A stretch of 39,906 nt of DNA from Janthinobacterium sp. (GTDB taxonomy: Bacteria; Pseudomonadota; Gammaproteobacteria; Burkholderiales; Burkholderiaceae_D): the NCBI RefSeq assembly GCF_009923995.1, contig NZ_RFSK01000054.1, positions 1 through 39,906 of the forward strand, given 5' to 3'. Below the pieces are notes generated by a model that was not told the origin of the DNA, searched no databases, and was given only the letters and a program-made list of their open reading frames with translations. The translations under genes were made by a program, and so were the position numbers. Shown here piece by piece: positions 32,311 through 39,860 of the stretch. The first letter of the stretch is position 1, and every line of letters begins with the position of its first letter.

Positions 32311-33225
32311 TCAGTGGATGGTCAGCCGCTGGCGCAATTCCTGCAGCAGGGTGCCCGTCTTCGGCGTCAGCTGGCGCGCCAGCGGCCAGGCCAGGTACAG
32401 GGGCAAGCCCGGCGTGGCCAGTTCCGGCAGCACGGCCACGATGGCGCCCGTGGCCAGGTGCTCCTGCACCAGCCAGGTGGCCAGCTGCGCCACGCCCAGG
32501 CCCGCCAGCACGGCGGCCGTGCGCGCCTCCGCGTCGCCCACCGTCATGCGGGGCGACGCCAGGCGGTACTCGACCTGCCCGCCTTGCTCCCCGTCCGGGA
32601 ACAGCCACGGCATGGGCGAACCGTCGGCACGGCCGTAGGCGATGCAGTCGTGCCCTTCCAGTTCGGCCACGCTGGCCGGCGTGCCGCGCCGCGCCAGGTA
32701 GGCGGGCGCCGCGCACAGGATCAGCCGCTCTTCGCCCAGCTGCATCTGTCCCAGCGCGGCGGGCCAGTGCGAGGGCGCGCCGATGCGCACGGCGATATCG
32801 ATGCGCTCCTCGAACAGGTCGACGAAGCGGTCGCTGAAGGCGATCGACGGCTGCAGGCGCGGATACTGCGCGCACAGTGCCAGCAGGGCCGGCATCACGC
32901 GCAGGCGGCCATACGAGGCGGGCACGCCGATGCGCACCTTGCCGGCCAGTTCCGTCGCATGGTCGGCCAGCACGTCTTCCGCATCCATCAGTTCCTGCAG
33001 CACGCGCTTGCAGGTGGCGTAGTAGGCGCGGCCCGCTTCGCTCAGTTTCAGCCGGCGCGTGCTGCGCTCGAACAGCAGCACGCCCAGCCGCTCCTCCAGC
33101 CGCGCCACGCTCTTGCTGACGGCCGAGCTGCTCAGGTGCAGGCGCTCGGCCGCCTTCGTGAAACTGCCCGCGTCGGCCGTGGCGAGAAACGGCGTGAGGC
33201 CCTTCAGATGTTCCGATGAAAACAT
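32311..33225 (-). CDS. LysR family transcriptional regulator
   Basis: A 304-residue regulator. HTH (about 8-65): LTPFLATADAGSFTKAAERL and SSSAVSKSVARLEERLGVLL, then the effector-binding domain (about 90-300). This is the CrgA/AaeR-like subgroup with a long DNA-binding helix. It diverges from the PRISE-type reductase over 97 bases, so it probably controls that gene. The effector would be an enone, aldehyde or other reducible small molecule, which is a guess based on the target. The start is the ATG at the divergent region; no strong ribosome binding site is visible. Confidence 0.88.
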   Translation of the reverse strand: MFSSEHLKGLTPFLATADAGSFTKAAERLHLSSSAVSKSVARLEERLGVLLFERSTRRLKLSEAGRAYYATCKRVLQELMDAEDVLADHATELAGKVRIGVPASYGRLRVMPALLALCAQYPRLQPSIAFSDRFVDLFEERIDIAVRIGAPSHWPAALGQMQLGEERLILCAAPAYLARRGTPASVAELEGHDCIAYGRADGSPMPWLFPDGEQGGQVEYRLASPRMTVGDAEARTAAVLAGLGVAQLATWLVQEHLATGAIVAVLPELATPGLPLYLAWPLARQLTPKTGTLLQELRQRLTIH

Positions 33226-33238
33226 AATTCGGGAATTT

Positions 33239-33290
33239 TATTCATGAATAGGGTGAAATAGTATCGCGGATAAGAATTTCAGTCGCGGAT
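33239..33290. promoter_or_regulatory. LysR/reductase divergent control sites
   Basis: TATTCATGAATA (33239-33250) is a perfect 12-bp palindrome of LysR-site type. Just downstream, CGCGGATA occurs twice (about 33265 and 33284) as a direct repeat. Together they cover the probable promoter of the reductase gene. Confidence 0.45.
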
Positions 33291-33322
33291 ATGATGGATT
33301 TTTGTTTCGGAAGGCAACTCTC

Positions 33323-34390
33323 ATGCACAAACACGCTCTCATCATCGGCGCCAGCGGCGTCATCGGCAGTCAGCTGGCCACGCACCTGCTGGCGCAGGGC
33401 TGGCAAGTCACGGGCGTCTCGCGCGGCCGCACGCCCGTGCCCGCCGGCTGCGCGGCCCTGCAGCTCGATGCGACTGATGGCGCGGCCGTCAGCGCCGCCC
33501 TGGCGGGCCTCGATGCCAGCCACGTCTTCTTCACGGCCTGGGCGCGCCAGGACAATGAACAGGAAAACATCCGCGTCAATGGCGCCATGGTGGCCAACGT
33601 GCTGGCCGCGCTGGGGCCGCAGGGCCGCCTGCGCCACGCGGCCCTGGTGACGGGCCTCAAGCATTACCTGGGACCCTTCGACGCCTACGGCAAGGGCGCC
33701 GTGCCCGTGACGCCGTTCCGCGAAGAGCAGGGCCGCCAGCCCGTCGAGAATTTCTACTATGCTCAGGAAGACCGCTTGTTTGCAGCGGCCGCGCAATACG
33801 GCTTGACGTGGAGCGTGCACCGCCCGCACACCATCATCGGCTATGCGCTGGGCAATGCCATGAACATGGGATTGACCCTGGCCGTGTATGCCAGCCTGTG
33901 CAAGGCCAGCGGCCAGCCCTTCGTTTTTCCCGGCTCGAGCGCGCAGTGGCATGGCCTGTCCGACATGACGGACGCGGGCCAGATCGCGCGCCACCTGGCG
34001 TGGGCGGCGGACAGCCCCGCCGCGCGCAACGAAGACTTCAATATCGTCAATGGCGACGTGTTCCGCTGGAAGTGGCTGTGGCCCCGCCTGGCCGCGTATT
34101 TCGGCATCGCGGCGGCGGACTTGCCCGAGACGATGGCGCCGCTGGCCGAGCGCATGCAGGATGCGCCCGCGCAGTGGCGCGCCATCGCGCAGCAGCATGG
34201 GCTGGCGGAGGCGGACATCGGCCGCCTCGCTTCCTGGTGGCATACGGATGCCGACCTGGGCCGGCCGATGGAAGTGATGACGGACATGGGCAAGAGCCGC
34301 AAGGCGGGCTTCCTTGACTACCAGGACACGCCCGAGGCTTTCTTCAATCTGTTCGAGAAGCTGAAGGCGGAGCGCATCATTCCGCGCTGA
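33323..34390 (+). CDS. SDR family oxidoreductase, PRISE (progesterone 5-beta-reductase-like) type
   Basis: A 355-residue NADPH-dependent reductase. The Rossmann motif is GASGVIG (residues 9-15). Family features of the plant iridoid-synthase or progesterone 5-beta-reductase group are TGLKHYLGPFDAYG (catalytic Lys in place of the usual SDR site), NFYYAQEDRLF (Tyr with Asp instead of the YxxxK pair) and the WSVHRPHTIIG segment. Such enzymes reduce activated C=C bonds of enones and monoterpenoids. The ATG at 33323 follows GGAAGG. It is divergent from its LysR regulator. The stop overlaps the convergent lipoprotein gene by 14 bases. Confidence 0.87.
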   Translation: MHKHALIIGASGVIGSQLATHLLAQGWQVTGVSRGRTPVPAGCAALQLDATDGAAVSAALAGLDASHVFFTAWARQDNEQENIRVNGAMVANVLAALGPQGRLRHAALVTGLKHYLGPFDAYGKGAVPVTPFREEQGRQPVENFYYAQEDRLFAAAAQYGLTWSVHRPHTIIGYALGNAMNMGLTLAVYASLCKASGQPFVFPGSSAQWHGLSDMTDAGQIARHLAWAADSPAARNEDFNIVNGDVFRWKWLWPRLAAYFGIAAADLPETMAPLAERMQDAPAQWRAIAQQHGLAEADIGRLASWWHTDADLGRPMEVMTDMGKSRKAGFLDYQDTPEAFFNLFEKLKAERIIPR

Positions 34391-35378
34391 CGCCGTTGCC
34401 GGCTTTGCCGGCGGCGGATGCGCCGGCCCTGGCCTTGCTTTCCTGCCCCCGCTGCCACTCCAGGCCCGGGCGGTCGACGCGGAACTGCAGCAGGCGTCCC
34501 TGCACCACTTCCGTCACGTAGGCCGTGCGGCCGTCGGGACCGCCAAAGGTGATGTTACTGGGCTTGGCGCCGGGCACGCTGATCTCGCGCAAGATGCGTC
34601 CCTGCGGCGACAGTTTCACTACCGTGCCCTTGCCGTAGCGCGTCACGTACAGGTTGCCGTCGACGTCCACGCGCATACCGTCCATGCCGAAATCGTCGAA
34701 CTTGATCAGCAGGCGCTTGCCGCTCAGGCTGCCGTCCGGGGCGATGTCATACATCCAGATATTGCGCTGCACGCTTTCGTTCACGTACAGGATCCTGCCG
34801 TCGGGGCTCACCTCGATGCCGTTGGCCGTGCCCATGGTGTCGAGCGCCAGGCTCACCGTGCCGTCCTGCGCGATGCGCCACACGCGGCCCGTGTTTTCCT
34901 TCCAGTTCGGGTCGCTCGCATACAGCACGTCGTCTGCCGTGATGGCGATGTCGTTCGGCTGGGTCATGCGCGGCTCGCGCGCGTGGATGGTCAGCGCCCG
35001 CGTGGCCGGGTCGACCAGGTAGATCGTGTGCTCCATGTAGTCGGCCAGATACATCTGCCCCCGGCTGCCGAAGCGGATGCCGTTGGCGATGCTGCTGCCG
35101 GGCAAGGTCAGGTACACCTCGCCAGTACCATCCGGGCGCACCTTGCCGATGGTTTGCTGGCGCGCAAAGTTGACGGCATAGATATTCCCCTCCGCATCGA
35201 CGGCCGGGCCTTCGATGCCCTTGGTGAAGGAATGCGGGGCCGTCAAAGTGGTGGCGAGGAACAGCGCTTCGTGCGCGGGCGGGCTGGCACAGGCGGACAG
35301 GGTGGCCAGCGGCATGGCCAGCAGCAGGGCTTGCAAGGGCGCGCGCAGCCACGGCAGGGCGTATCGGGAATGGGGCAT
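34377..35378 (-). CDS. SMP-30/gluconolactonase-like lipoprotein
   Basis: A 333-residue beta-propeller protein. The signal peptide ends in a lipobox, TLSAC (residues 27-31), so the mature protein is expected to be lipid-anchored in the periplasm. The six-blade SMP-30/NHL-type propeller (about 45-310) shows repeats such as GPAVDAEGNIYAVN, NDIAITADDVLYASDPN, NGIEVSPDGRILYVN and MRVDVDGNLYVT. The tail (about 312-333) is Ala/Gly-rich. Relatives hydrolyse sugar lactones or bind small ligands. I chose the ATG at 35378 over an upstream TTG. It shares its 3' end with the reductase gene. Confidence 0.87.
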   Translation of the reverse strand: MPHSRYALPWLRAPLQALLLAMPLATLSACASPPAHEALFLATTLTAPHSFTKGIEGPAVDAEGNIYAVNFARQQTIGKVRPDGTGEVYLTLPGSSIANGIRFGSRGQMYLADYMEHTIYLVDPATRALTIHAREPRMTQPNDIAITADDVLYASDPNWKENTGRVWRIAQDGTVSLALDTMGTANGIEVSPDGRILYVNESVQRNIWMYDIAPDGSLSGKRLLIKFDDFGMDGMRVDVDGNLYVTRYGKGTVVKLSPQGRILREISVPGAKPSNITFGGPDGRTAYVTEVVQGRLLQFRVDRPGLEWQRGQESKARAGASAAGKAGNGVSAE

Positions 35379-35479
35379 CAAGTGTTCTCGGTGAGGCGAT
35401 GGTGGCGTATGTTACCTGAGGCCTGGGCCGGACGGCCCCCGTGGCCGTACAATCGTGCTGCCGATTCACTGGAGCCATC

Positions 35480-35938
35480 ATGGATAACATCACTTTTCGC
35501 ACCGCCACCCTGGCCGACCTGGAAGCCATCGTCAGCCTGCTGGCCGACGATGCGCTGGGCGCCCGGCGCGAAACCGTCGCTTCGCCGCCGGCCGCCTGCT
35601 ATGTCGACGCCTTCCAGGCCATTGCCGCCGATGCCAACCAGCGCCTAGTGGTGGCTGCCGATGGCGACACCGTCGTGGGTACCTTGCAACTGTCGTTCAT
35701 CCCCGGCATAGCCCGCCGCGGCGCCTGGCGCGGCCAGATCGAAGCCGTGCGCATCGCCGCCTCGCACCGCGGCGCCGGCCTGGGCCAGCGCCTGTTCGAG
35801 TGGGCCATGGACGCATGCCGCGCGCGCGGCTGCCAGCTGCTGCAGCTGACGACGGACAAGGGCCGTCCCGACGCGCATCGTTTCTATGAAAAGCTGGGCT
35901 TTGTCGCCAGCCATGAAGGCTACAAGCTGGCGCTGTGA
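35480..35938 (+). CDS. GNAT family N-acetyltransferase
   Basis: A 152-residue acyltransferase. The acetyl-CoA-binding motif is IEAVRIAASHRGAGLGQRLF (R/Q-x-x-G-x-G/A), and the C-terminal HRFYEKLGFVASHEGYKL is typical of amino-acid-modifying members. The substrate is unknown, possibly a drug, polyamine or amino acid. The ATG at 35480 follows GGAGCC; an in-frame ATG upstream lacks a signal. It is convergent with the small minus-strand gene 6 bases away. Confidence 0.9.
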   Translation: MDNITFRTATLADLEAIVSLLADDALGARRETVASPPAACYVDAFQAIAADANQRLVVAADGDTVVGTLQLSFIPGIARRGAWRGQIEAVRIAASHRGAGLGQRLFEWAMDACRARGCQLLQLTTDKGRPDAHRFYEKLGFVASHEGYKLAL

Positions 35939-35944
35939 AGCGTT

Positions 35945-36187
35945 TCAGGCAGCCACGACCACCACGTCGGGGAACTCGTCCTGCCAGCCTTCCCAGGCAT
36001 CCTGCAGATGGGCGTGCATGCCGGCCCGGTCTTGCGCCTGCTCAAACGTGTCCGCGCTGGCCAGCAGAAAATGGGCGATGGCGCGCAGCGTGGCCGGGTC
36101 GGCGTGGATGGTCACGTCGGAGCAGGGCAGGGGACGTTCGGCGGCCTCGTCCTGCAGATAGCAGTGCAGCGATAAATGTGTGCTCAT
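35945..36187 (-). CDS. Hypothetical small protein (operon partner)
   Basis: An 80-residue acidic protein beginning MSTHLSLHCYLQDEAAERPL and with AIAHFLLASADTFEQAQDRA, apparently alpha-helical in the centre, ending in valines (FPDVVVVAA). No family recognised. Its start overlaps the stop of the larger upstream gene by 4 bases (ATGA), so the two are coupled. No signal peptide or membrane segment. Confidence 0.62.
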   Translation of the reverse strand: MSTHLSLHCYLQDEAAERPLPCSDVTIHADPATLRAIAHFLLASADTFEQAQDRAGMHAHLQDAWEGWQDEFPDVVVVAA

Positions 36188-36942
36188 GGGTGTCGGTTGT
36201 TGATATAGGCGCCCAGCATGGCGTGGGCGTTCAGTGCCGCGCGGGCGGCGTCCAGTTCTTCGGGAGGCAGGTGCCAGAAGGTCAGGCCGGCATGTTCTTC
36301 GCAGCGGCCATACGTGTGCATCGCGTCGCGCAGCGCTTGCCGGCGTCCGGGCGGCAGCGCATCGAGCCTGGCTGGCGTGAAACCGTTGATGGGATAGACA
36401 TCGCGCAGATGGGCATCTTGCAGCCCGCGCCGCTTGATGGCGGACCAGTTATTTGCGGGGCAAGGAATGCCAAAGGTCATCGGATGGGCATCATCGAGCC
36501 GCCGGTAGCCGAGTGCGTAGCCGGTGCCATAGCCCTGCGTTTCAGCGTAGCAGTACACATATTCGCAATGGTCAAACAGGCCGGGCAGGGCCCGCGCACC
36601 GTCGAACAAGGGCGCCAGCGCAAGCTTGCTGGCGCGGATGGACAGAATCAGCGACGAGTCCGATGAATACATGGCCTGCGCGTCGCAGTTGACGGCCTCG
36701 TCAGCTTCGTCGGGCGGTACGAGACGCGGCGAAAGCAGGCAGATGCTGTCGGTCTCTGGCGCGAACAGCATCTTCTCGTAATTGCGCTGTGAGTACTTGA
36801 CGATCTTGCCGCGCTTGTTGCCGTAGCGCTCGACGGACTCGTCGATCAGCGCGAACCAGGCGAACAGCTGCGCGCTGGCGGCAGCGGGATCGAAGGGAGT
36901 ATCTTTCTTGAATTCGCCTACCAGGAAGTGATATGGGTCCAT
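36184..36942 (-). CDS. Hypothetical protein (operon head)
   Basis: A 252-residue soluble protein starting MDPYHFLVGEFKKDTPFDPA. It has a Lys/Arg/Tyr-rich stretch (ERYGNKRGKIVKYSQRNYEK), an acidic PPDEADEAVNCDA patch and a C-terminal helical region with several Arg. I do not recognise a family. The ATG at 36942 is the most economical start, but no good ribosome binding site lies before it, and an in-frame ATG at 36972 is an alternative. It is translationally coupled with the 80-residue gene. GC content is slightly lower than upstream genes. Confidence 0.6.
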   Translation of the reverse strand: MDPYHFLVGEFKKDTPFDPAAASAQLFAWFALIDESVERYGNKRGKIVKYSQRNYEKMLFAPETDSICLLSPRLVPPDEADEAVNCDAQAMYSSDSSLILSIRASKLALAPLFDGARALPGLFDHCEYVYCYAETQGYGTGYALGYRRLDDAHPMTFGIPCPANNWSAIKRRGLQDAHLRDVYPINGFTPARLDALPPGRRQALRDAMHTYGRCEEHAGLTFWHLPPEELDAARAALNAHAMLGAYINNRHP

Positions 36943-37168
36943 ATGTCGCAAGGGTAAATGGGCAACGCGCATGATGCCATGTACGTGACCGCGCTGCCAG
37001 TTGCACGATTGGACGGCGCAATGGCCGGGTTGAAGCGTATGATGGAAGCACGGATGTGGTTGCCGCAAGGCAGTGCGACCGGCATGGCATGCCGCCCCGC
37101 CGGACGTCTTGCCGGATTTTTTCGTGGTTTTGGCAGCACTTTGACAGCACCAACGACGAGGAGACATC

Positions 37169-37411
37169 ATGGACAGACCCGAATTCATCCTGGCCGCCAA
37201 GGCCATGGAAACCCTTGAGATGTATCAAACCTTCTACGGCACTTCCAGCGAATACCAGACGCACCAGCAGGAAGTCTTGAAACTGCTGCGCCACAAGGGT
37301 GCCTCCCTGCTGGTGTCCGAACATGGTCCGGCGAAATTTTTATTGGCGTTCGCCGATGCGCTGGAGGTGGCGGGGCAGCCGGGGGAGTATGTGCCGGCGG
37401 GCAGGCGGTAG
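37169..37411 (+). CDS. Hypothetical small protein
   Basis: An 80-residue protein beginning MDRPEFILAAKAMETLEMYQ, then TFYGTSSEYQTHQQEVLKLL, basic and helix-rich. GAGGAG precedes the ATG at ideal spacing, which supports it being real. It diverges from the preceding gene over 226 bases and is the last gene before the repeat tract that begins 70 bases later. No family recognised. Confidence 0.58.
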   Translation: MDRPEFILAAKAMETLEMYQTFYGTSSEYQTHQQEVLKLLRHKGASLLVSEHGPAKFLLAFADALEVAGQPGEYVPAGRR

Positions 37412-37480
37412 GGGGATGCCTGCCCTTCCTGCGCCATGCGATCATTTCATGACGCTATCAGGGCGGCGCAAGACGTAAGC

Positions 37481-37720
37481 ACCTGGTCAGTTGAATCGGA
37501 CAGGGTGGCGTTTACCGGTAAAACCAGCAAAACCCCCGCGCCCATGCCGCAGGCGGAGGCGATGCCCGCGCTGCGCATGCATGGCATAAATAAAAAGGGC
37601 CTCCCCGTCAAAGCGGGGAAGCCCTTTTTATTGATTCAGCGGTGCAGGGGGCGGGAATCGACGCTGCCGTACAAGTGAATTTTCAGGTATTTGGACGGTT
37701 TTGCCAGCAGAATGCAGACG
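37481..37720. repeat. tmRNA-end composite repeat, copy A (degenerate)
   Basis: The 383-base gene-free gap here is mostly filled by this repeat. In order: left arm ACCTGGTCAG...GAATCGGACAGGG; the perfect palindrome TTTACCGGTAAA (37511-37522); an AAAACCCCCGCGCCC block; a terminator with AAAAAGGGC and GCCCTTTTT arms (37592-37627); a mutated tmRNA 3' end (37640-37664, 19 of 25 bases as in copy B); and a right arm with TTTTGC-CA-GCAGAA. It aligns with copy B throughout at roughly 80%. Confidence 0.75.
37588..37636. terminator. AT-flanked terminator inside copy A
   Basis: ATAAATAAAAAGGGC, CTCCCCG, CAAAG-type loop and CGGGGAAGCCCTTTTTATT form a long stem with A- and T-rich flanks, active in both directions. 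In the intact ssrA arrangement it would be the terminator downstream of the tmRNA gene on the minus strand. Confidence 0.75.
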
Positions 37721-37794
37721 ACCCCTCTGCAGGCGGCAGCGGATGGCGCCGAATAGCGCTCTGAATCGCCACCCCTAGCTTATGAGCGCGATTC

Positions 37795-38097
37795 TCAGCG
37801 CGGGAATTTATACCGGACCAGCAGCGAAGGGCCCTTGCCGCCGGGAGGCGTCAGCAGTATCTCGTCGCCGGGCCGCATCTCTTCATACATCACCGTGCAA
37901 CAGGTCGGCATCGAGTGGCCGCGCGCGGGATAAACGCCAACGTCGGTATGCAGGGTTGCAGCGCGCACGTCCACGCTGGGCTTGCCGGCCTTTTCTTCTT
38001 CTTGCAGCAGCTTGCGCAGTGCGGTGACGAAATCCCCTTTGCTGAGCCTGGCAGGTGCCTGGCTTGCTTGCGGGCGGGCGGTTGCGTCGTTTTTCAT
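37795..38097 (-). CDS. Hypothetical cargo protein
   Basis: A 100-residue basic protein beginning MKNDATARPQASQAPARLSK, then DFVTALRKLLQEEEKAGKPS, with a possible regulator-like C-terminus GDEILLTPPGGKGPSLLVRY. I know no family for it. The ATG at 38097 is preferred because GAAAGAAAC precedes it; codons upstream in the same frame are AT-rich and non-coding in look. It lies between composite-repeat copies A and D, opposite in direction to the other cargo genes. Confidence 0.6.
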   Translation of the reverse strand: MKNDATARPQASQAPARLSKGDFVTALRKLLQEEEKAGKPSVDVRAATLHTDVGVYPARGHSMPTCCTVMYEEMRPGDEILLTPPGGKGPSLLVRYKFPR

Positions 38098-38324
38098 GGC
38101 AGTTTCTTTCAGTGTATACATTGCCGCCACTATATCATTGGCCCCTGGCCTCTACTTGCCGTATCCCCTGGCAGCGCTTGTAATCATTGGGGAGAGGGTT
38201 ACATCCGATGGTTGAAGCCGGCAGCGGATGCCGCCAAGGCCAGGGGCGGCGACCGGCCATTCCATGGCATCACGAATGACGGGATGGGCGGGTATCCGTT
38301 CAGTTGATCCGTGCACCTTAAGCC

Positions 38325-38405
38325 GCCGCAAACTTGCATTTTTGGGTATCTGGAAGGTTTTGCTGGCAAAATACAGACAATCAACCCGTAACGGCTTCTG
38401 TCGGA
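38325..38405. repeat. tmRNA-end composite repeat, right-arm-only copy D
   Basis: Part of a 357-base gene-free gap. It carries only the right arm: AAACTTGCATTTTT, GGTATCTGGAAGG, TTTTGC-TG-GCAAAA (with the ATACAGACAATCAACCCG block) and CGGCTTCTGTCGG, matching the right arm of copy B at most positions. The tmRNA end and terminator are missing. It ends about 50 bases before the coq7-like start, the same distance as copy B to its gene. Confidence 0.65.
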
Positions 38406-38454
38406 CAATAGTTGCCAGTTATTCTTAATGTAATGCGAAGGATTTTCGGCATCG

Positions 38455-38973
38455 ATGAAAGCCACTAACTTAGCCGGGCGGGTAATGAAGGTGAACCATG
38501 CGGGAGAGCATGGAGCCGTCAATATCTACAGCGGTCAGATTCTTATGGCACGCTTTACTGCAAAGTCGCTGTTGCCGGAGCTGTTGGCCTGTAAGGCGGA
38601 TGAAGAGAAACACAGGACAATTTTTTACAACGAACTCGAACGTCGGGGTTTGAGCCGTTGCAAGAGTTATTGGCTGTGTGCGGCCGGTGGGTATGTTCTG
38701 GGAGTCGCAACGGGATTACTTGGCGCGCGCGCAATATCGCTCACGACAGTGGCTGTCGAGCGAACGGTGCTTCGCCATCTGCGTCACCAGACTGCACTCC
38801 TGGCGGAGGATGTCGAGGCAGTTTCCGCTATTTCGGGCATTCTAAACGATGAGCAAGAGCATCATGATTCGGCAGCGAAGCACAATGACCCGATGGGCAT
38901 GTTCGGGCGGCTGCTGGGCTCCGCCGTTTCTGGTGCTACTGAATCAGTCATATGGCTGGGAATGCGCCTGTAG
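38455..38973 (+). CDS. coq7: COQ7-type di-iron hydroxylase (demethoxyubiquinone hydroxylase family)
   Basis: A 172-residue ferritin-like protein. COQ7 proteins add the C6 hydroxyl group of ubiquinone at the membrane. All six metal ligands are visible: Glu18 (NHAGEHGA), Glu50 and His53 (EEKH), Glu102 (AVERTV), Glu133 and His136 (DEQEHHD). Spacing follows human COQ7 (E-30-E-3-H-49-E-36-E-3-H; here 32, 3, 49, 31, 3). A hydrophobic stretch (CAAGGYVLGVATGLLGARAI, 75-94) matches the membrane-facing helices. GAAGGA precedes the ATG. Codon use is lower in GC than the chromosome. It lies inside the ssrA-associated tract, so it is probably an acquired extra copy; whether the genome keeps its own coq7 elsewhere cannot be seen here. 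Confidence 0.88.
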   Translation: MKATNLAGRVMKVNHAGEHGAVNIYSGQILMARFTAKSLLPELLACKADEEKHRTIFYNELERRGLSRCKSYWLCAAGGYVLGVATGLLGARAISLTTVAVERTVLRHLRHQTALLAEDVEAVSAISGILNDEQEHHDSAAKHNDPMGMFGRLLGSAVSGATESVIWLGMRL

Positions 38974-39200
38974 GCATCGCGTGGCGAGCGTCGGGTCCGC
39001 CATTCGGACATGGCCTGACCGGTCGATGTTATCGTTAGGATAAACCGCCTGCGGCGCAAAACCTGGCCAGACGAATCGGAGAGGGTTGCGCTTGCAAGCG
39101 CAATCCGGTTTTGCGGCTATCGGACGAGCAGTGCTCGTCCCCCGCAAAACCCCCGCGCCCGTACCGGACGCGGATGCGCTGCCCGTGCTCTGCATGCATG

Positions 39201-39254
39201 GAATAAATAAAAAAGGCCTCCCCGCCAAGACAGGGAAGCCCTTTTTATTTATTC
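39201..39254. terminator. AT-flanked terminator inside copy B
   Basis: GAATAAATAAAAA and TTTTTATTTATTC bracket a GC-rich core (GGCCTCCCCG / CAGGGAAGCC). The ends are perfect inverted repeats. It is the same structure as in copy A and probably derives from the terminator that follows ssrA. Confidence 0.8.
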
Positions 39255-39256
39255 AG

Positions 39257-39281
39257 TGGTGGAGACGGCGGGAATCGAACC
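39257..39281 (-). other. 3'-end fragment of a tmRNA-like gene (attachment-site candidate)
   Basis: On the minus strand the sequence reads GGTTCGATTCCCGCC then GTCTCCACCA: a T-arm, the 3' half of an acceptor stem and CCA. The U at the position equivalent to U70 in ...CUCCA-CCA fits the G3-U70 pair of tmRNA (and tRNA-Ala), but the T-arm does not match the tRNA-Ala form I know. No 5' part is adjacent: the bases before GGTTCG are AT-rich. It is therefore a partial copy, as left by an integrated element, not a working gene. Confidence 0.7.
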
Positions 39282-39420
39282 TATCGTAAACTTAGATTTT
39301 TTATATGTCTTAAAGGTTTTGCTGGCAAAATGCAGGCAATCAACCCGCAACGGCAGCTGTCGGCAAAAGCAGCCGTAGCAATTACAAAATTCTCGATTTT
39401 GAAGTCAACTTGGACCATCA

Positions 39421-39726
39421 ATGAGAAAACGGACTCGCCAGTTACTGGAAGAGTGGCAATTCCCGCATATTGCGGTGGGTGGCGTTACTCTTGTGCATAG
39501 GGCTGACTGGAAACCGTGCGTATTGCGCATTTTCAACGAGCAATGTGCATTTCATGGGTATGAGATGTTCAAGCTTTTTGAGGACAACAGGATGCAGCCT
39601 GACATGGATTGGAGTGCAAGCTGGTCGCCGGGCACGCTTCCGACTTCGGAGGAAATTCTTGCTCAGCTTTACGAAGCACCGAATGAGATGGGCTATGTGG
39701 AGTTTGTATTTTCAAAAAACTTCTGA
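39421..39726 (+). CDS. Hypothetical cargo protein, low GC
   Basis: A 101-residue soluble protein beginning MRKRTRQLLEEWQFPHIAVG and ending EMGYVEFVFSKNF, rich in Trp and Phe (EWQF, ADWKP, DMDWSASWSPG). No family recognised; size and character are compatible with an immunity or accessory protein, but that is only a possibility. It starts 51 bases after the end of copy B's right arm, the same layout as the coq7-like gene has after copy D. Base composition is clearly AT-richer than the rest of the window. Confidence 0.6.
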   Translation: MRKRTRQLLEEWQFPHIAVGGVTLVHRADWKPCVLRIFNEQCAFHGYEMFKLFEDNRMQPDMDWSASWSPGTLPTSEEILAQLYEAPNEMGYVEFVFSKNF

Positions 39727-39860
39727 CATACGCTCTTTCCTAGATCGGCCATGGCTATAAACGACATCATCAACTTACAGGCCGGAGCCAGGTGCAGTTC
39801 TCCCAGTTCGATACTGACTGGGTATTGGATGGTGTTTTTAGGGCCGGCAGCCAGTGCCCT

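Larger units (their letters stand above)
39058..39370. repeat. tmRNA-end composite repeat, copy B (best preserved)
   Basis: The 447-base gene-free gap between two cargo genes is this repeat. In order: left arm AAAACCTGGCCAGACGAATC; palindrome TTGCGCTTGCAAGCGCAA (39086-39103, 18 bp perfect); a second hairpin GGACGAGCA-G-TGCTCGTCC (39122-39140); the CCCCCGCGCCC block; a terminator (39201-39254); 25 bases of the tmRNA 3' end; and a right arm with TTTTGC-TG-GCAAAA and GCAACGGC. The first 46 bases recur unchanged at the window edge. Confidence 0.82.

Noticed and set aside
39257..39281. A complete tRNA or tmRNA gene
   Set aside because: Only the last 25 bases are present; upstream (to the right on the plus strand) is AT-rich sequence with no matching 5' acceptor strand or anticodon arm.
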